From: Streptomyces sp. SirexAA-E
GTDB taxonomy: Bacteria; Actinomycetota; Actinomycetes; Streptomycetales; Streptomycetaceae
Length of the DNA stretch: 64,000 nt
NCBI RefSeq assembly: GCF_000177195.2
Contig: NC_015953.1
Span: 6,448,001 to 6,512,000 of the forward strand
Reading direction: 5' to 3'
The notes under the pieces were generated by a model, which ran no database searches, had not been told where the DNA came from, and saw only the letters and a list, made by a program, of their open reading frames with translations. Position numbers and translations under genes: made by a program. Positions 16,559 to 24,915 of this stretch are shown in pieces (positions within the stretch are counted from its first letter, which is position 1; every line of letters begins with the position of its first letter).

Positions 16559-17964
16559 CGGCTCGCGTGGGGGACGGGGGAGTGGGTGGTGCGCGAGGCG
16601 CGCCCGGAGGCCCAGGCGTGCAGCAGCTCGGTGTCCGCGTCGGCCAGGTCGCCGAGCGTGATCAGGTCGCCGGCCCGGACGTCGCGCCCGAGGGTGGCAT
16701 GGGCGGCGAGGTACAGCGGTGCCGTGTCCGAGGGAGTGTCCTCGTCGCGGAGCAGGACGGCCTGGACACCGGTGACGTCGTGGTGGTGTCCGCCCATCTC
16801 CAGCACGGTGCCGGCGGGCAGGTCACGACGGGCGCGGCCGGCGAGCACGGCGTGCGCGCGGGGGTCCGTCCCGCCGGAAGGCCTGCCGTGCAGCACCGCG
16901 GAGAGCAGCGAGACGGGGGTCTCGACGCCCATCAGGTGGTACGGGAGGTAGATCGCCGCGTACCGGCCGTCGCGGCTGACGACGTGGCCCTTGCCGCGCA
17001 GCGTCTCCCAGGTGACCGGGTCGCCGGTCCGTACGACGACGAAGACGCCGCCCGCGAAGGAGGCCTCGTCCGGCAGCCGCAGCGCGCTGAACACGTCGAC
17101 GGCACCGGTGCGGTGCAGCAGGCCGCCGTCCTCGCGCAGGGCGTAGACGTCGGCGAGCTCGGCGATCCGGGCGACCGGGTAGTGCAGGCGCTCGGTGTCC
17201 GGGCGGAAGCCGGTGTTCGTCGCCACGACCGCCATCTCGCAGTAGTCGGCGGTGGCGCCGGTGGGCAGGGCGGTCACGGCCGCGGCGCGGGCGGCGAGCG
17301 TGGCCCGCACGTCGGAGCCGAGGGCGAGCAGCCCGGCCAGTTCCGGGGCGGGGACGGTGGTGTCCAGCTGGGTGACCGCGCCGGTCGCGGGGTCGAAGAC
17401 GAGGTCGTACTCGCTGGACTTGCCGATCGCCACGATGTCCAGGCCGAGCAGCTCGGCCCAGGTCACCAGGGCGATGAGGTTGGCCGGCTGGTCGCCGTCG
17501 GCCGTGGTGTAGACGACGCCGTTGTCACGGGCCAGGTCGGCGAGGTGCAGTCCGGCCACGGAGTCGACCTCCTTGCTGACCATGGCCACGTGACGGCCGC
17601 CGGTCAGCGCGGCACGGGCCATGGCGTACCCGTCGGCGGGGCTTCCCGTGGCCTCGACCAGGATGTCCCAGGGGGCCGCGGTCAGCAGGGCGCCGTCCGC
17701 GACCAGGGCCACGGAGCCCTCCTCGACGGCGTGGGCCACCTCGTCGGCGTCCGCGCACACGCGCAGCCGCCCGTCCTCGTAGCCGAGCTCGACGAGCATC
17801 CCGCGCAGCCGGTCCACGTCCCGGTCGCACAGCACGGCGGGGGCCAGGCGGTCGATGCGCAGGGTCTGGGCGAGCAGGGTCCGGGCGAAGCCGCCGCCGG
17901 CGCCGGACAGTGCGTAGTGCACGGTCCGCTCGCCGGTTCCGGCGAACAGGTGTTGCAAGTTCAT
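16555..17964 (-). CDS. COG4091-type NAD(P)-dependent oxidoreductase with SAF domain
   Basis: A 469-residue homoserine-dehydrogenase-like protein. A Rossmann region (ALSGAGGGFARTLL) is followed by DILVEATGSPADGYAMA and VSKEVDSVAG, and the last 80 residues form an SAF domain (DVRAGDLITLGDL). The family is known mainly from genomes. It occupies the place where the E. coli ygbJ-N cluster has the dehydrogenase LtnD, so it probably oxidises the incoming four-carbon acid; that is inference from context. TAGGAG precedes ATG 17964. It is first in an operon with GntP and DeoR. Confidence 0.75.
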   Translation of the reverse strand: MNLQHLFAGTGERTVHYALSGAGGGFARTLLAQTLRIDRLAPAVLCDRDVDRLRGMLVELGYEDGRLRVCADADEVAHAVEEGSVALVADGALLTAAPWDILVEATGSPADGYAMARAALTGGRHVAMVSKEVDSVAGLHLADLARDNGVVYTTADGDQPANLIALVTWAELLGLDIVAIGKSSEYDLVFDPATGAVTQLDTTVPAPELAGLLALGSDVRATLAARAAAVTALPTGATADYCEMAVVATNTGFRPDTERLHYPVARIAELADVYALREDGGLLHRTGAVDVFSALRLPDEASFAGGVFVVVRTGDPVTWETLRGKGHVVSRDGRYAAIYLPYHLMGVETPVSLLSAVLHGRPSGGTDPRAHAVLAGRARRDLPAGTVLEMGGHHHDVTGVQAVLLRDEDTPSDTAPLYLAAHATLGRDVRAGDLITLGDLADADTELLHAWASGRASRTTHSPVPHASR

Positions 17965-18048
17965 GGGCTCTCCTAGACGGGCGCACTGCTCGGTTCGACG
18001 GCTCCGACGAGGCGGTCTCGGCAACGGCACGAGCACCACAGGGGAGCG

Positions 18049-18097
18049 TGTTAACAAGATGTATCAGCAGATCCCGCCTGCGTAAAGTCTGTTAACA
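18049..18097. promoter_or_regulatory. Divergent promoter pair with two TGTTAACA operators
   Basis: Two perfect 8-bp palindromes TGTTAACA lie at 18049-18056 and 18090-18097, 41 bp (about four helical turns) apart. Between them are overlapping face-to-face promoters. The minus-strand one has TTTACG (18081-18086), 17 bp and TACATC (18058-18063). The plus-strand one has TGTATC (18060-18065), 17 bp and TAAAGT (18083-18088). Each palindrome falls at the start point of one transcript, a layout for joint repression by the DeoR protein. Confidence 0.65.
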
Positions 18098-18162
18098 TTT
18101 TTTCACACGTAAGCGGTCGGGGAATCTCACCCGGCACCGCATCCCCTACGCAAGGAGGTCCG

Positions 18163-19446
18163 ATGCCGACCCTCGGGGCCATCGCCGACGACTTCACCGG
18201 AGCCACCGATCTCGCCACCATGCTCGTCGCCCGGGGGTACCGGACCGTGGTGACCGTCGGCACGGACGCCTTCGCGGACGGCACGGGAAACCGGACGCTG
18301 CGCGACGCGGACGCGGTCGTGGTCGCGCTCAAATCGCGCACCGCCCCCGTCGAGGAGGCCGTCGGCGCCTCGCTCACCGCCCTTCGCGCCCTGCGCGAGG
18401 CGGGCTGCGCGCGCTACTACTTCAAGTACTGCTCCACCTTCGACTCCACCCCGCGCGGCAACATCGGCCCGGTCGCCGACGCCCTCCTCGCGGAGCTGGA
18501 CGAGCACCGCACGGTCGTCGTCCCCTCGTTCCCCGCGACCGGACGCACCGTCGACCAGGGACTCCTGTACGTCCACGGGGAACTCCTCCAGGACAGCCCC
18601 ATGCGGCACCACCCGCTCACCCCGATGCGCGACTCCGACCTGCGACGGCTCCTGGCCCCGCAGACCGGCCACCCGGTCCGGCTCGTCGGCCTCGACACCG
18701 TACGGGCGGGCAGCGATGCCCTGCGGGCCGCCCTGGACGCCCCGGACCTCGCCGACGCGCTCGTCGTCGTGGACGCCGTCACCGACCAGGACCTGGAGAC
18801 CGTCTGCGCGGCCACCGCCCACCTCACCCTCGTCACCGGGGCGGCGGGCCTCGCCCTCGGCCTCACCGGCCCGCACACCGAAGCCGCCCGCGCCACCCCC
18901 GTTTCCGGCCCCGGCGACCCCGGCGTCGTCCTCTCCGGCAGCGCCTCCTCGGCCACCCGCGCCCAGGTCGCCCACGGCCGCACCCGGCTGCCGCACCGCA
19001 AGCTGGACGTGGCCGCCCTGCGCACCGACTTCTCCGGCACCGTCGCCGGCCTCGTCGCCTTCGCCCGCCGGGCCTGGGACGACGACCCCGCGAAGCCACC
19101 GCTGATCTACGCCGTCGGCGACCTCGGCGACCTGGAGCAGACCCCACCCGACAGCGCCCCCGCCGCCTCCGAACTGGTCGAGCGGGCCCTCGCCGCCTGC
19201 GCCACCGGCCTCGTCGCGGCGGGCGCCCGCCGGCTCCTGGTGGCCGGCGGCGAGACCTCCGGAGCCGTCGTCACCGCACTCGGCGTCCGCACCCTGTCCA
19301 TCGGCGCGCCCATCGCCCCGGGCGTCACCTGGGCCCGCGCCGAGGGACGGGCACACGGCCGGGACCACACCGTGGACCTCGCCCTCAAGTCCGGCAACTT
19401 CGGCGACACCGCCATCTTCACGGAAGCCTGGAGCGCCCTGGCATGA
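18163..19446 (+). CDS. otnK: Four-carbon acid sugar kinase (DUF1537), OtnK/YgbK type
   Basis: A 427-residue DUF1537 kinase. The N-terminal IADDFTGATDLA motif and the KYCSTFDSTPRGNIGPV signature match the YgbK/OtnK group, which phosphorylates 3-oxo-tetronate at O4 with ATP. The C-terminal nucleotide domain has VAGGETSGAVV and the closing LALKSGNFGD. A near-perfect AAGGAGGT (18152-18159) lies before ATG 18163, predicting strong translation. It overlaps the OtnC-like gene by 4 bp. Known relatives act in L-threonate, D-threonate and D-erythronate breakdown; 3-oxo-isoapionate kinases are in the same family, so the exact substrate is open. Confidence 0.88.
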   Translation: MPTLGAIADDFTGATDLATMLVARGYRTVVTVGTDAFADGTGNRTLRDADAVVVALKSRTAPVEEAVGASLTALRALREAGCARYYFKYCSTFDSTPRGNIGPVADALLAELDEHRTVVVPSFPATGRTVDQGLLYVHGELLQDSPMRHHPLTPMRDSDLRRLLAPQTGHPVRLVGLDTVRAGSDALRAALDAPDLADALVVVDAVTDQDLETVCAATAHLTLVTGAAGLALGLTGPHTEAARATPVSGPGDPGVVLSGSASSATRAQVAHGRTRLPHRKLDVAALRTDFSGTVAGLVAFARRAWDDDPAKPPLIYAVGDLGDLEQTPPDSAPAASELVERALAACATGLVAAGARRLLVAGGETSGAVVTALGVRTLSIGAPIAPGVTWARAEGRAHGRDHTVDLALKSGNFGDTAIFTEAWSALA

Positions 19447-20087
19447 GCGACCCCCGTACCGACCTCGCCGCCGCCGGCGCCCGGCTCGCCGCGCTCGGAC
19501 TCAGCCCCGGCTCGTCCGGCAACCTCAGCGTCCGGGTCGAGGACCGCGTCCTGATCACCCCCACCGGGGCCGACCTCTCCGCGATAGACCCGGACGGGCT
19601 CAGCGAACTCGGCCTCGACGGCGTCCACCTCGCCGGACCGCGCCCGTCCAAGGAATTCCCCCTGCACAGCGCCTTCTACCGGCGCGACGCCGCCACCCGT
19701 GCCGTCGTCCACCTGCACGCCCGGCACGCCACCGCCGTCTCCTGCCTGCCGCCGTGGTCCCCGCGCAGCGCCGTGCCCCCGCTCACCCCGTACTACGTGA
19801 TGCGGGTCGGCCAGACCCCGCTGCTCCCCTACGCCCCGCCCGGCGACGCGGGACAGGCCGAGGAGCTCGCCCGGCTCCCCTTCCCGCTCCGTGCCGCCCT
19901 CCTCCAGAACCACGGTCCGGTCCTCGCCGGCACCACGATGGCGCAGGCCCTGGACGCGGCGGTGGAACTGGAGGAGGTCTCGGCCCTGCTCCTCGCCCTG
20001 GGCGGGCGGCCCGCCCGGCTGCTCACCCCCGAGGAGGCGGACGGGCTCGCCCGGAAGTACGGCTCGCCCTGGGACGACCACCGCTGA
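19443..20087 (+). CDS. otnC: Class II aldolase-family decarboxylase, OtnC/YgbL type
   Basis: A 214-residue class II aldolase/adducin-fold enzyme. The opening ARLAALGLSPGSSGNLSVR and TPTGADLS contact phosphate; PSKEFPLHSAFY (Glu), VVHLHARHATA (two His) and LQNHGPVLAG (His) supply the Zn site. Family members OtnC/YgbL convert 3-oxo-tetronate 4-phosphate to dihydroxyacetone phosphate and CO2, which fits its 4-bp overlap with the kinase gene. L-fuculose-phosphate-type aldolases are the alternative, made less likely by the DUF1537 partner. Confidence 0.85.
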   Translation: MSDPRTDLAAAGARLAALGLSPGSSGNLSVRVEDRVLITPTGADLSAIDPDGLSELGLDGVHLAGPRPSKEFPLHSAFYRRDAATRAVVHLHARHATAVSCLPPWSPRSAVPPLTPYYVMRVGQTPLLPYAPPGDAGQAEELARLPFPLRAALLQNHGPVLAGTTMAQALDAAVELEEVSALLLALGGRPARLLTPEEADGLARKYGSPWDDHR

Positions 20088-20130
20088 GCCCGGCCGGGAC
20101 GGTGGGCGGACTTCCGGTGACCGACGGCCG

Positions 20131-21282
20131 TCAGCCGGCCGATTCCAGCAGCTCCACGATCAGCTCGCCCACCTGTTCCGTCTCCAGCAGGAAGCCGTCG
20201 TGCCCGCTCGGCGACTCGATCACCCGCAGGTGGTCCGCGCCGGGGAGCGCCGTGGCCAGTTCGCGCTGCTGGGAGAGCGGGAAGAGCCGGTCCGTGTCGA
20301 CCCCGGCCACCAGCGCGGGCATGCCCGCCCGGCGCAGGGCGGTCCGCACCCCGCCCCGCCCCCGCCCCACGTCGTGGCCGTTCATCGTCTCGGTGAGGGC
20401 GACGTAGCTGCCCGCGTCGAAACGCCGGGCCAGCTTGGCGGCGTGGTGGTCCAGATAGGACTCGATCTGGAACCGGCCGCCCCGGTCCGGGCTCTCCCCG
20501 TGCTGGGCCTCGCGGCCGAAGCGCGCGGCCAGTTCGGCCTCGCTCCGGTAGGTCACGTGGGCGATGCGGCGGGCGATCCCGAGCCCGCGGTGGGGCCCCG
20601 CGCCGGGCGGGGCGTCGTGGTAGCGGCCCGCCCGCCACCCGGGGTCGGTCCGGATCGCGGCGATCTGTACGGAGCCCCAGGCGATCTGCTCGGCCGAGGA
20701 GGCCGCCGGGCACGCGAGGGCCAGCAGCGACCCGGTCCGCTCGGGATGGCCGACCGCCCACTCCAGGGCGCGCATACCGCCCATGGAGCCGCCGATGACG
20801 GCGGCCCACCGGTCGATGCCCAGCGCGTCGGCGAGCCGCACCTCGGCGGCGACCTGGTCGCGCTGGGTGAGGCGGGGGAAGGACGGGCCCCAGGGCCGCC
20901 CGTCGGGCCCCTGGGAGGACGGGCCGGTGCTGCCCTGGCATCCGCCCAGTACGTTCGGAGCGACGACGAACCACCGCCGCGTGTCGAGCGCCCGGCCCGG
21001 TCCCACGAGCGCGTCCCACCACCCGGCGGTGGGATGACCCGGACCGGCCGGACCGGCCACATGGCTGTCCCCGGTCAGGGCATGCAGGACCAGCACCGCG
21101 TTCGAGGCGTCCGGGGCGAGCCGGCCCCACGTCTCGTACGCGAGCCGTACCCCGGACAGCGACTCGCCGGACTCCAGGGGCAGGGGCTCGGCCTGCCCCA
21201 CCCACGCGCGCCGGCCCGGTGGACCGCCCTCCCGCCAGCCTCCGGTGGCCGGCGGGAGGGCGGAGACGCCCGTCACGGTCAT
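20131..21282 (-). CDS. metX: Homoserine O-acetyltransferase
   Basis: This 383-residue alpha/beta-hydrolase-fold acyltransferase makes O-acetyl-L-homoserine from homoserine and acetyl-CoA in methionine synthesis. The family marks are LVLHALTGDSH, VVAPNVLGGCQGSTGPSS and the nucleophile Ser in VIGGSMGGMRALEWA; Asp and His are in GVDTDRLFP and SPSGHDGFLLE. ATG 21282 overlaps the metY stop by 4 bp (ATGA), so the two are translationally coupled. The product of this enzyme is the substrate of MetY. Confidence 0.95.
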   Translation of the reverse strand: MTVTGVSALPPATGGWREGGPPGRRAWVGQAEPLPLESGESLSGVRLAYETWGRLAPDASNAVLVLHALTGDSHVAGPAGPGHPTAGWWDALVGPGRALDTRRWFVVAPNVLGGCQGSTGPSSQGPDGRPWGPSFPRLTQRDQVAAEVRLADALGIDRWAAVIGGSMGGMRALEWAVGHPERTGSLLALACPAASSAEQIAWGSVQIAAIRTDPGWRAGRYHDAPPGAGPHRGLGIARRIAHVTYRSEAELAARFGREAQHGESPDRGGRFQIESYLDHHAAKLARRFDAGSYVALTETMNGHDVGRGRGGVRTALRRAGMPALVAGVDTDRLFPLSQQRELATALPGADHLRVIESPSGHDGFLLETEQVGELIVELLESAG

Positions 21283-22646
21283 GCGGCGGCCGCGCCCTTC
21301 GCCGCCCTGAAACCTGCCTCCAGGTCCGCCTTGAGGTCGTCGATGTGCTCCAGGCCGACCGACAGGCGGACGAGGCCGGGGGCGGTCCCGGTGGCGGTGA
21401 GCTGCTCCGGGCCGAGCTGGCTGTGGGTGGTCGACGCGGGATGGATGATGAGGCTGCGCACGTCACCGATGTTGGCCAGATGGCTGAACAGGGTGACCCC
21501 GTCGACGAACCGCCGGCCCGCCTCGACGCCGTCGCGCAGCTCGAAGGAGAGCACGGCGCCCGCGCCACGCGGAAGGTAGCGGCGGGCCGCCTCGTTCCAG
21601 CGGTTCGACTCCAGGCCCGCGTAGTGGACGGCCGAGACCTCGTCGCGGCCCTCCAGCCACTGGGCCAGGGCCAGCGCGTTGGACGTGTGGCGTTCGATGC
21701 GCAGACTGAGCGTCTCCACGCCCTGGAGCAGCAGGAAGGCGGAGTGCGGCGAGAGGGCCGGACCGAGGTCGCGCAGCAGCTGCACCCGGAGCTTCACCGC
21801 GAAGGCGCCGGCGCCCAGGTCCGGCCAGTAGCGCAGACCGTGGTAGCTCGGGTCCGGCTCGCTGAAGTCGGGGAAGCGGTCGGCGTGCGCCCCGAAGTCG
21901 AAGGTGCCGGCGTCGACGACGACCCCGCCGACGGTCGTGCCGTGGCCGCCGAGGAACTTCGTCGCCGAGTGCACCACGACGTCCGCACCGTGCTCGACGG
22001 GCCGCAGCAGATACGGCGTCGGCACGGTGTTGTCGACGACCAGCGGCACCCCGGCCGCGTGCGCCACGTCGGCCACCGCCCGTACGTCCAGGACGTTCCC
22101 GCGTGGATTGCCCAGCGTCTCGGCGAACAGGGCCTTGGTGTTCGGGCGTACGGCGGCGCGCCAGGCCTCCTGGTCGTCCGGGTCGTCGACGAACGACACC
22201 TCGATCCCCAGCCGCGGCAGGGTGTGCCGGAAGAGGTTGTACGTGCCGCCGTAGAGCGAGGTGCTGGAGACCACGTGGTCCCCGGCCCGGGCCAGGGTCA
22301 GGAGGGCGAGGGTCTCGGCCGCCTGACCGGAGGCGAGCGCGACGGCGGCCACGCCGCCCTCCAGCGCCGCGATCCGCTGTTCGAGCACGTCCTGCGTCGG
22401 GTTGTGGATCCTGGTGTAGATGTTGCCGGGCCTGGCCAGCGAGAACAGGTCGGCCGCGTGCTGGGTGTCGTCGAAGACGAACGAGGTGGTCTGGTAGATC
22501 GGGGTGGCCCTGGCCCCGGTCGTGGGATCGGGCGCGGCCCCGGCGTGGATCTGCCGCGTCTCGAAGGACCACGCGGCCACGTCGTCCCCGGGGGTGGCGT
22601 CGGCGGGCGTGTGTCCCGCGGTCACGGAGTCGATGGGCTGGCTCAT
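21279..22646 (-). CDS. metY: O-acetylhomoserine sulfhydrylase
   Basis: A 455-residue Cys/Met-metabolism PLP enzyme that joins sulfide to O-acetylhomoserine to give homocysteine. The PLP lysine is in VVHSATKFLGGHGTTVGG, with QTTSFVFDD and YTRIHNPTQDVLE at the N-terminus and the typical C-terminal HPASTTHSQLGPEQ and RLSVGLEHIDDL. ATG 22646 is used since homology begins with WSFETRQIHAG at about residue 24, and GAGG lies upstream. It is the first gene of metY-metX. No SAM riboswitch core could be recognised in the roughly 58-nt leader. Confidence 0.95.
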   Translation of the reverse strand: MSQPIDSVTAGHTPADATPGDDVAAWSFETRQIHAGAAPDPTTGARATPIYQTTSFVFDDTQHAADLFSLARPGNIYTRIHNPTQDVLEQRIAALEGGVAAVALASGQAAETLALLTLARAGDHVVSSTSLYGGTYNLFRHTLPRLGIEVSFVDDPDDQEAWRAAVRPNTKALFAETLGNPRGNVLDVRAVADVAHAAGVPLVVDNTVPTPYLLRPVEHGADVVVHSATKFLGGHGTTVGGVVVDAGTFDFGAHADRFPDFSEPDPSYHGLRYWPDLGAGAFAVKLRVQLLRDLGPALSPHSAFLLLQGVETLSLRIERHTSNALALAQWLEGRDEVSAVHYAGLESNRWNEAARRYLPRGAGAVLSFELRDGVEAGRRFVDGVTLFSHLANIGDVRSLIIHPASTTHSQLGPEQLTATGTAPGLVRLSVGLEHIDDLKADLEAGFRAAKGAAAA

Positions 22647-22710
22647 GTCTTGACCTCGCACGGTTCGCTGGAGAACACCGCCACCGAACGCTTCCGGCGG
22701 CTCCCCGACG

Positions 22711-22740
22711 ACGCTAGAGGCAGGGCGTCGGCCTGGGCAG
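22711..22740 (-). promoter_or_regulatory. metY promoter
   Basis: Minus strand CTGCCC (22735-22740), 18 bp, then TAGCGT (22711-22716), a common Streptomyces -10 form. The expected start near 22704 gives a leader of about 58 nt. Confidence 0.4.
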
Positions 22741-22850
22741 CGCCTCGCCGGTCCGGCCACGAACCTGCAATACCGCCGCAACGAGAGCGACTTCGGACGG
22801 GCGGGAGGACCTGGCCTTCTTCCGGGGCCGCCGTGCCGGCGGAGGTGGGG

Positions 22851-22881
22851 GCAGCCCTCGGCACCGGTGCCGAGGGCCTGC
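22851..22881 (-). terminator. Terminator after the XRE/cupin gene
   Basis: GCCCTCGGCACC and GGTGCCGAGGGC (22854-22877) form a perfect 24-bp palindrome, about 70 bp past the XRE stop codon and upstream of the metY promoter. Confidence 0.65.
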
Positions 22882-22948
22882 TGAGCGGTCCCGCGACCGC
22901 CGCGCGGAGCACGGCCACCGGGGCCGGACCGGTCACGCGGGACGCGGG

Positions 22949-23560
22949 CTACCGGGCCCCGCGCCCGGGGGGCGGCAGCGTACGCGGCCGGAGCCGTTCA
23001 CCCTGCGGACCGAACAGGACCAGGTACTCGACCGGCCCACCGGGGCCGGCGTTCGCCAGCCCGTGAGGGGTGCGGGTGTCGAACTCGGCGACCTCCCCGG
23101 CGGCCAGGACGAGATCCTGGTCGCCGAGCGCGAGCCACAGCCGCCCGTACAGGACACACAGCCATTCGTGCCCGTCGTGGGACACCTGCCGGGGCCGCGC
23201 GGGCGGCTCCTCGACGGCGGGCAGGACGTGCTTGTGGGCGTGCAGGCCGCCGACGTAGCGGGTCAGCGGCAGCACCGCCTTGTCGTCCCCGAAGCTGTGC
23301 GGCGCCGAGGTGCGCGGCTCGGCCACCGGGGCGGGAGCGGTACCGGCCAGCTCGTCCAGGGAGGCGCCGTACTCCTTCGCCAGCCGCGTCAGCACCTCCA
23401 GGGTGGGCCTGCGTCGGCCGGTCTCGATCCTCGACAGCGTGCTCGGCGGGACACCGGTCGCACAGCTGACGCCGGCGAGCGTGGCGCCGTGCCGCTCGCG
23501 GGCCGCGCGCAGCCTGGGCCCCATCGCCGCCGGTGTGCCGTCCAGGTCGTCGCCCGCCAC
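22949..23560 (-). CDS. XRE regulator with C-terminal cupin
   Basis: The 203-residue product has an XRE HTH (residues 14-68: LRAARERHGATLAGVSCATGV, PPSTLSRIETGRRRPTL) joined to a cupin barrel (about 105-195) with HDGHEWLCVLYGRLWLALGD and a TRTPHGL motif. Such XRE-cupin proteins are one-component regulators that sense small molecules in the cupin pocket; members control polyamine, amino-acid or xenobiotic genes. GTG 23560 is supported by AAAGGAG 8-9 nt upstream. It is divergent from an epoxide-hydrolase-type gene with an inverted repeat between them. Confidence 0.9.
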   Translation of the reverse strand: MAGDDLDGTPAAMGPRLRAARERHGATLAGVSCATGVPPSTLSRIETGRRRPTLEVLTRLAKEYGASLDELAGTAPAPVAEPRTSAPHSFGDDKAVLPLTRYVGGLHAHKHVLPAVEEPPARPRQVSHDGHEWLCVLYGRLWLALGDQDLVLAAGEVAEFDTRTPHGLANAGPGGPVEYLVLFGPQGERLRPRTLPPPGRGAR

Positions 23561-23609
23561 CGTTCCGGCTCCTTTCCGCCGTACCGCTCAACCCCTCTGT
23601 CCTGCGAGT

Positions 23610-23624
23610 TTGCCAGACGGGCAA
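23610..23624. promoter_or_regulatory. Candidate XRE operator
   Basis: TTGCC-N5-GGCAA is an inverted repeat (extended imperfectly to GTTTGCC/GGCAAC) in the 142-bp gap between the divergent XRE/cupin and hydrolase genes. Confidence 0.5.
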
Positions 23625-23702
23625 CGCCGATGGCGTCGGGGCGCCGCCGCGCCGCATGATCGACGGGTAGCCGCGTCCACCCCGCGAACCGAGGAGAGCC
23701 CC

Positions 23703-24689
23703 ATGCAGCCCGAGCCGACCGCCGAGCTCCGCCACCGCACCGTCGAGACCCCGGCCGGTCGCCTGCACCTGGTCGAGCAGGGCACCGGCCCGCTGGTCCT
23801 GCTCGTGCACGGCTTTCCCGAGTCCTGGTACTCCTGGCGCCGCCAGCTCCCGGCCGTCGCCGCCGCCGGCCACCGGGCGGTGGCGATCGACGTGCGCGGC
23901 TACGGCCGCTCCTCCAGGCCCGCCGCGACGGACGCCTACCGGATGCTCGACCTGGTGGAGGACAACGTGGCCGTCGTGCGCGCCCTCGGTGAGGAGAGCG
24001 CGGTGGTCGTCGGCCACGACTGGGGCTCCAACATCGCCGCCTCCTCCGCCCTGCTGCACCCGGAGGTCTTTCGCGCCGTCGGCCTGCTGAGCGTCCCCTA
24101 CGCCCCGCCGGGCGGCCCCCGCCCCACCGACGTCTTCGACCGGATCGGCGGCCCCGAGCAGGAGTTCTACGTCTCCTACTTCCAGGAGCCCGGCCGCGCC
24201 GAGGCGGAGATCGAGCCCGATGTCCGGGGCTGGCTGGCCGGCTTCTACGCGGCGCTGTCCGCCGACACCATGCCCGCCCAGGGCGAGCCCGACCCGCACT
24301 TCGTCGCCCACGGCGGCCGACTCCGCGACCGCTTCCCCGCAGACAGGGCCCCCGCCTGGCTGAGCGAGGCCGATCTCGACTTCTACGCCGCGGAGTTCGA
24401 GCGCACCGGCCTGACCGGCGCCCTCAACCGCTACCGCGCCATGGACCGTGACTGGGAGGACCTCGCTCCCCACCGAGGGGCCCCGATCAAGCAGCCGTCC
24501 CTGTTCATCGGCGGCACCCTGGACGCCTCCACCACCTGGATGGCCGACGCCCTGGACGCCTACCCCGCCACGCTCCCCGCCCTGTCCGCCTCCCACCTGC
24601 TGGAAGGCTGCGGCCACTGGATCCAGCAGGAACGCCCCGCCGAGGTCAACCGCCTGCTGACCGACTGGCTCGCCACTCTCCGGAGCTGA
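23703..24689 (+). CDS. Alpha/beta hydrolase, epoxide hydrolase type
   Basis: A 328-residue soluble epoxide-hydrolase-like enzyme. The HGFPESWYSWRRQLP oxyanion motif, the nucleophile Asp in VVGHDWGS and the His in GCGHWIQQERP are all typical; the cap domain (about 140-240) contains the tyrosines expected to activate the epoxide. It would hydrolyse an epoxide or an activated ester to a diol or acid in the cytoplasm. GAGGAGAG precedes ATG 23703. The divergent XRE/cupin regulator is its likely controller. Confidence 0.88.
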   Translation: MQPEPTAELRHRTVETPAGRLHLVEQGTGPLVLLVHGFPESWYSWRRQLPAVAAAGHRAVAIDVRGYGRSSRPAATDAYRMLDLVEDNVAVVRALGEESAVVVGHDWGSNIAASSALLHPEVFRAVGLLSVPYAPPGGPRPTDVFDRIGGPEQEFYVSYFQEPGRAEAEIEPDVRGWLAGFYAALSADTMPAQGEPDPHFVAHGGRLRDRFPADRAPAWLSEADLDFYAAEFERTGLTGALNRYRAMDRDWEDLAPHRGAPIKQPSLFIGGTLDASTTWMADALDAYPATLPALSASHLLEGCGHWIQQERPAEVNRLLTDWLATLRS

Positions 24690-24915
24690 ACCGGACGCGC
24701 TCGGGGGCGTGTCGAGCGGCGCCTCGCACGGTTTCGGCGGGGCGCGATCCGTCGGCAGGTAAGCCTGGATCACGCCGAACGGCTGTTACACAACGATCAT
24801 TGAGTGGCTTCGAACAGCCCCGGCATACTCAGGATCCCGGGGCCGAACGCACAGGCGAACGCCCCGTGCGGGCCGGGCCTTCGCCCGCCCGATTCACTCC
24901 TGAGCAGGGGCAATC
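24690..24915 (+). other. Leader and promoter region of the S8 protease
   Basis: A 226-bp gap. TTGAGT (24800-24805), 18 bp and CATACT (24824-24829) are a weak promoter candidate. A small GC hairpin around 24870-24893 lies in the leader before GCAGGGG and the TTG start. Confidence 0.35.

Larger units (their letters stand above)
22647..22948. other. 302-bp gap between metY and the XRE/cupin gene
   Basis: Read on the minus strand this holds the XRE terminator palindrome (22851-22881) and then the metY promoter (22711-22740) and leader. No open frame in it looks coding and no riboswitch consensus was seen. Confidence 0.55.

Noticed and set aside
22647..22948. SAM riboswitch ahead of metY
   Set aside because: The predicted leader is only about 58 nt, and no SAM-I or SAM-IV core sequence was recognisable.
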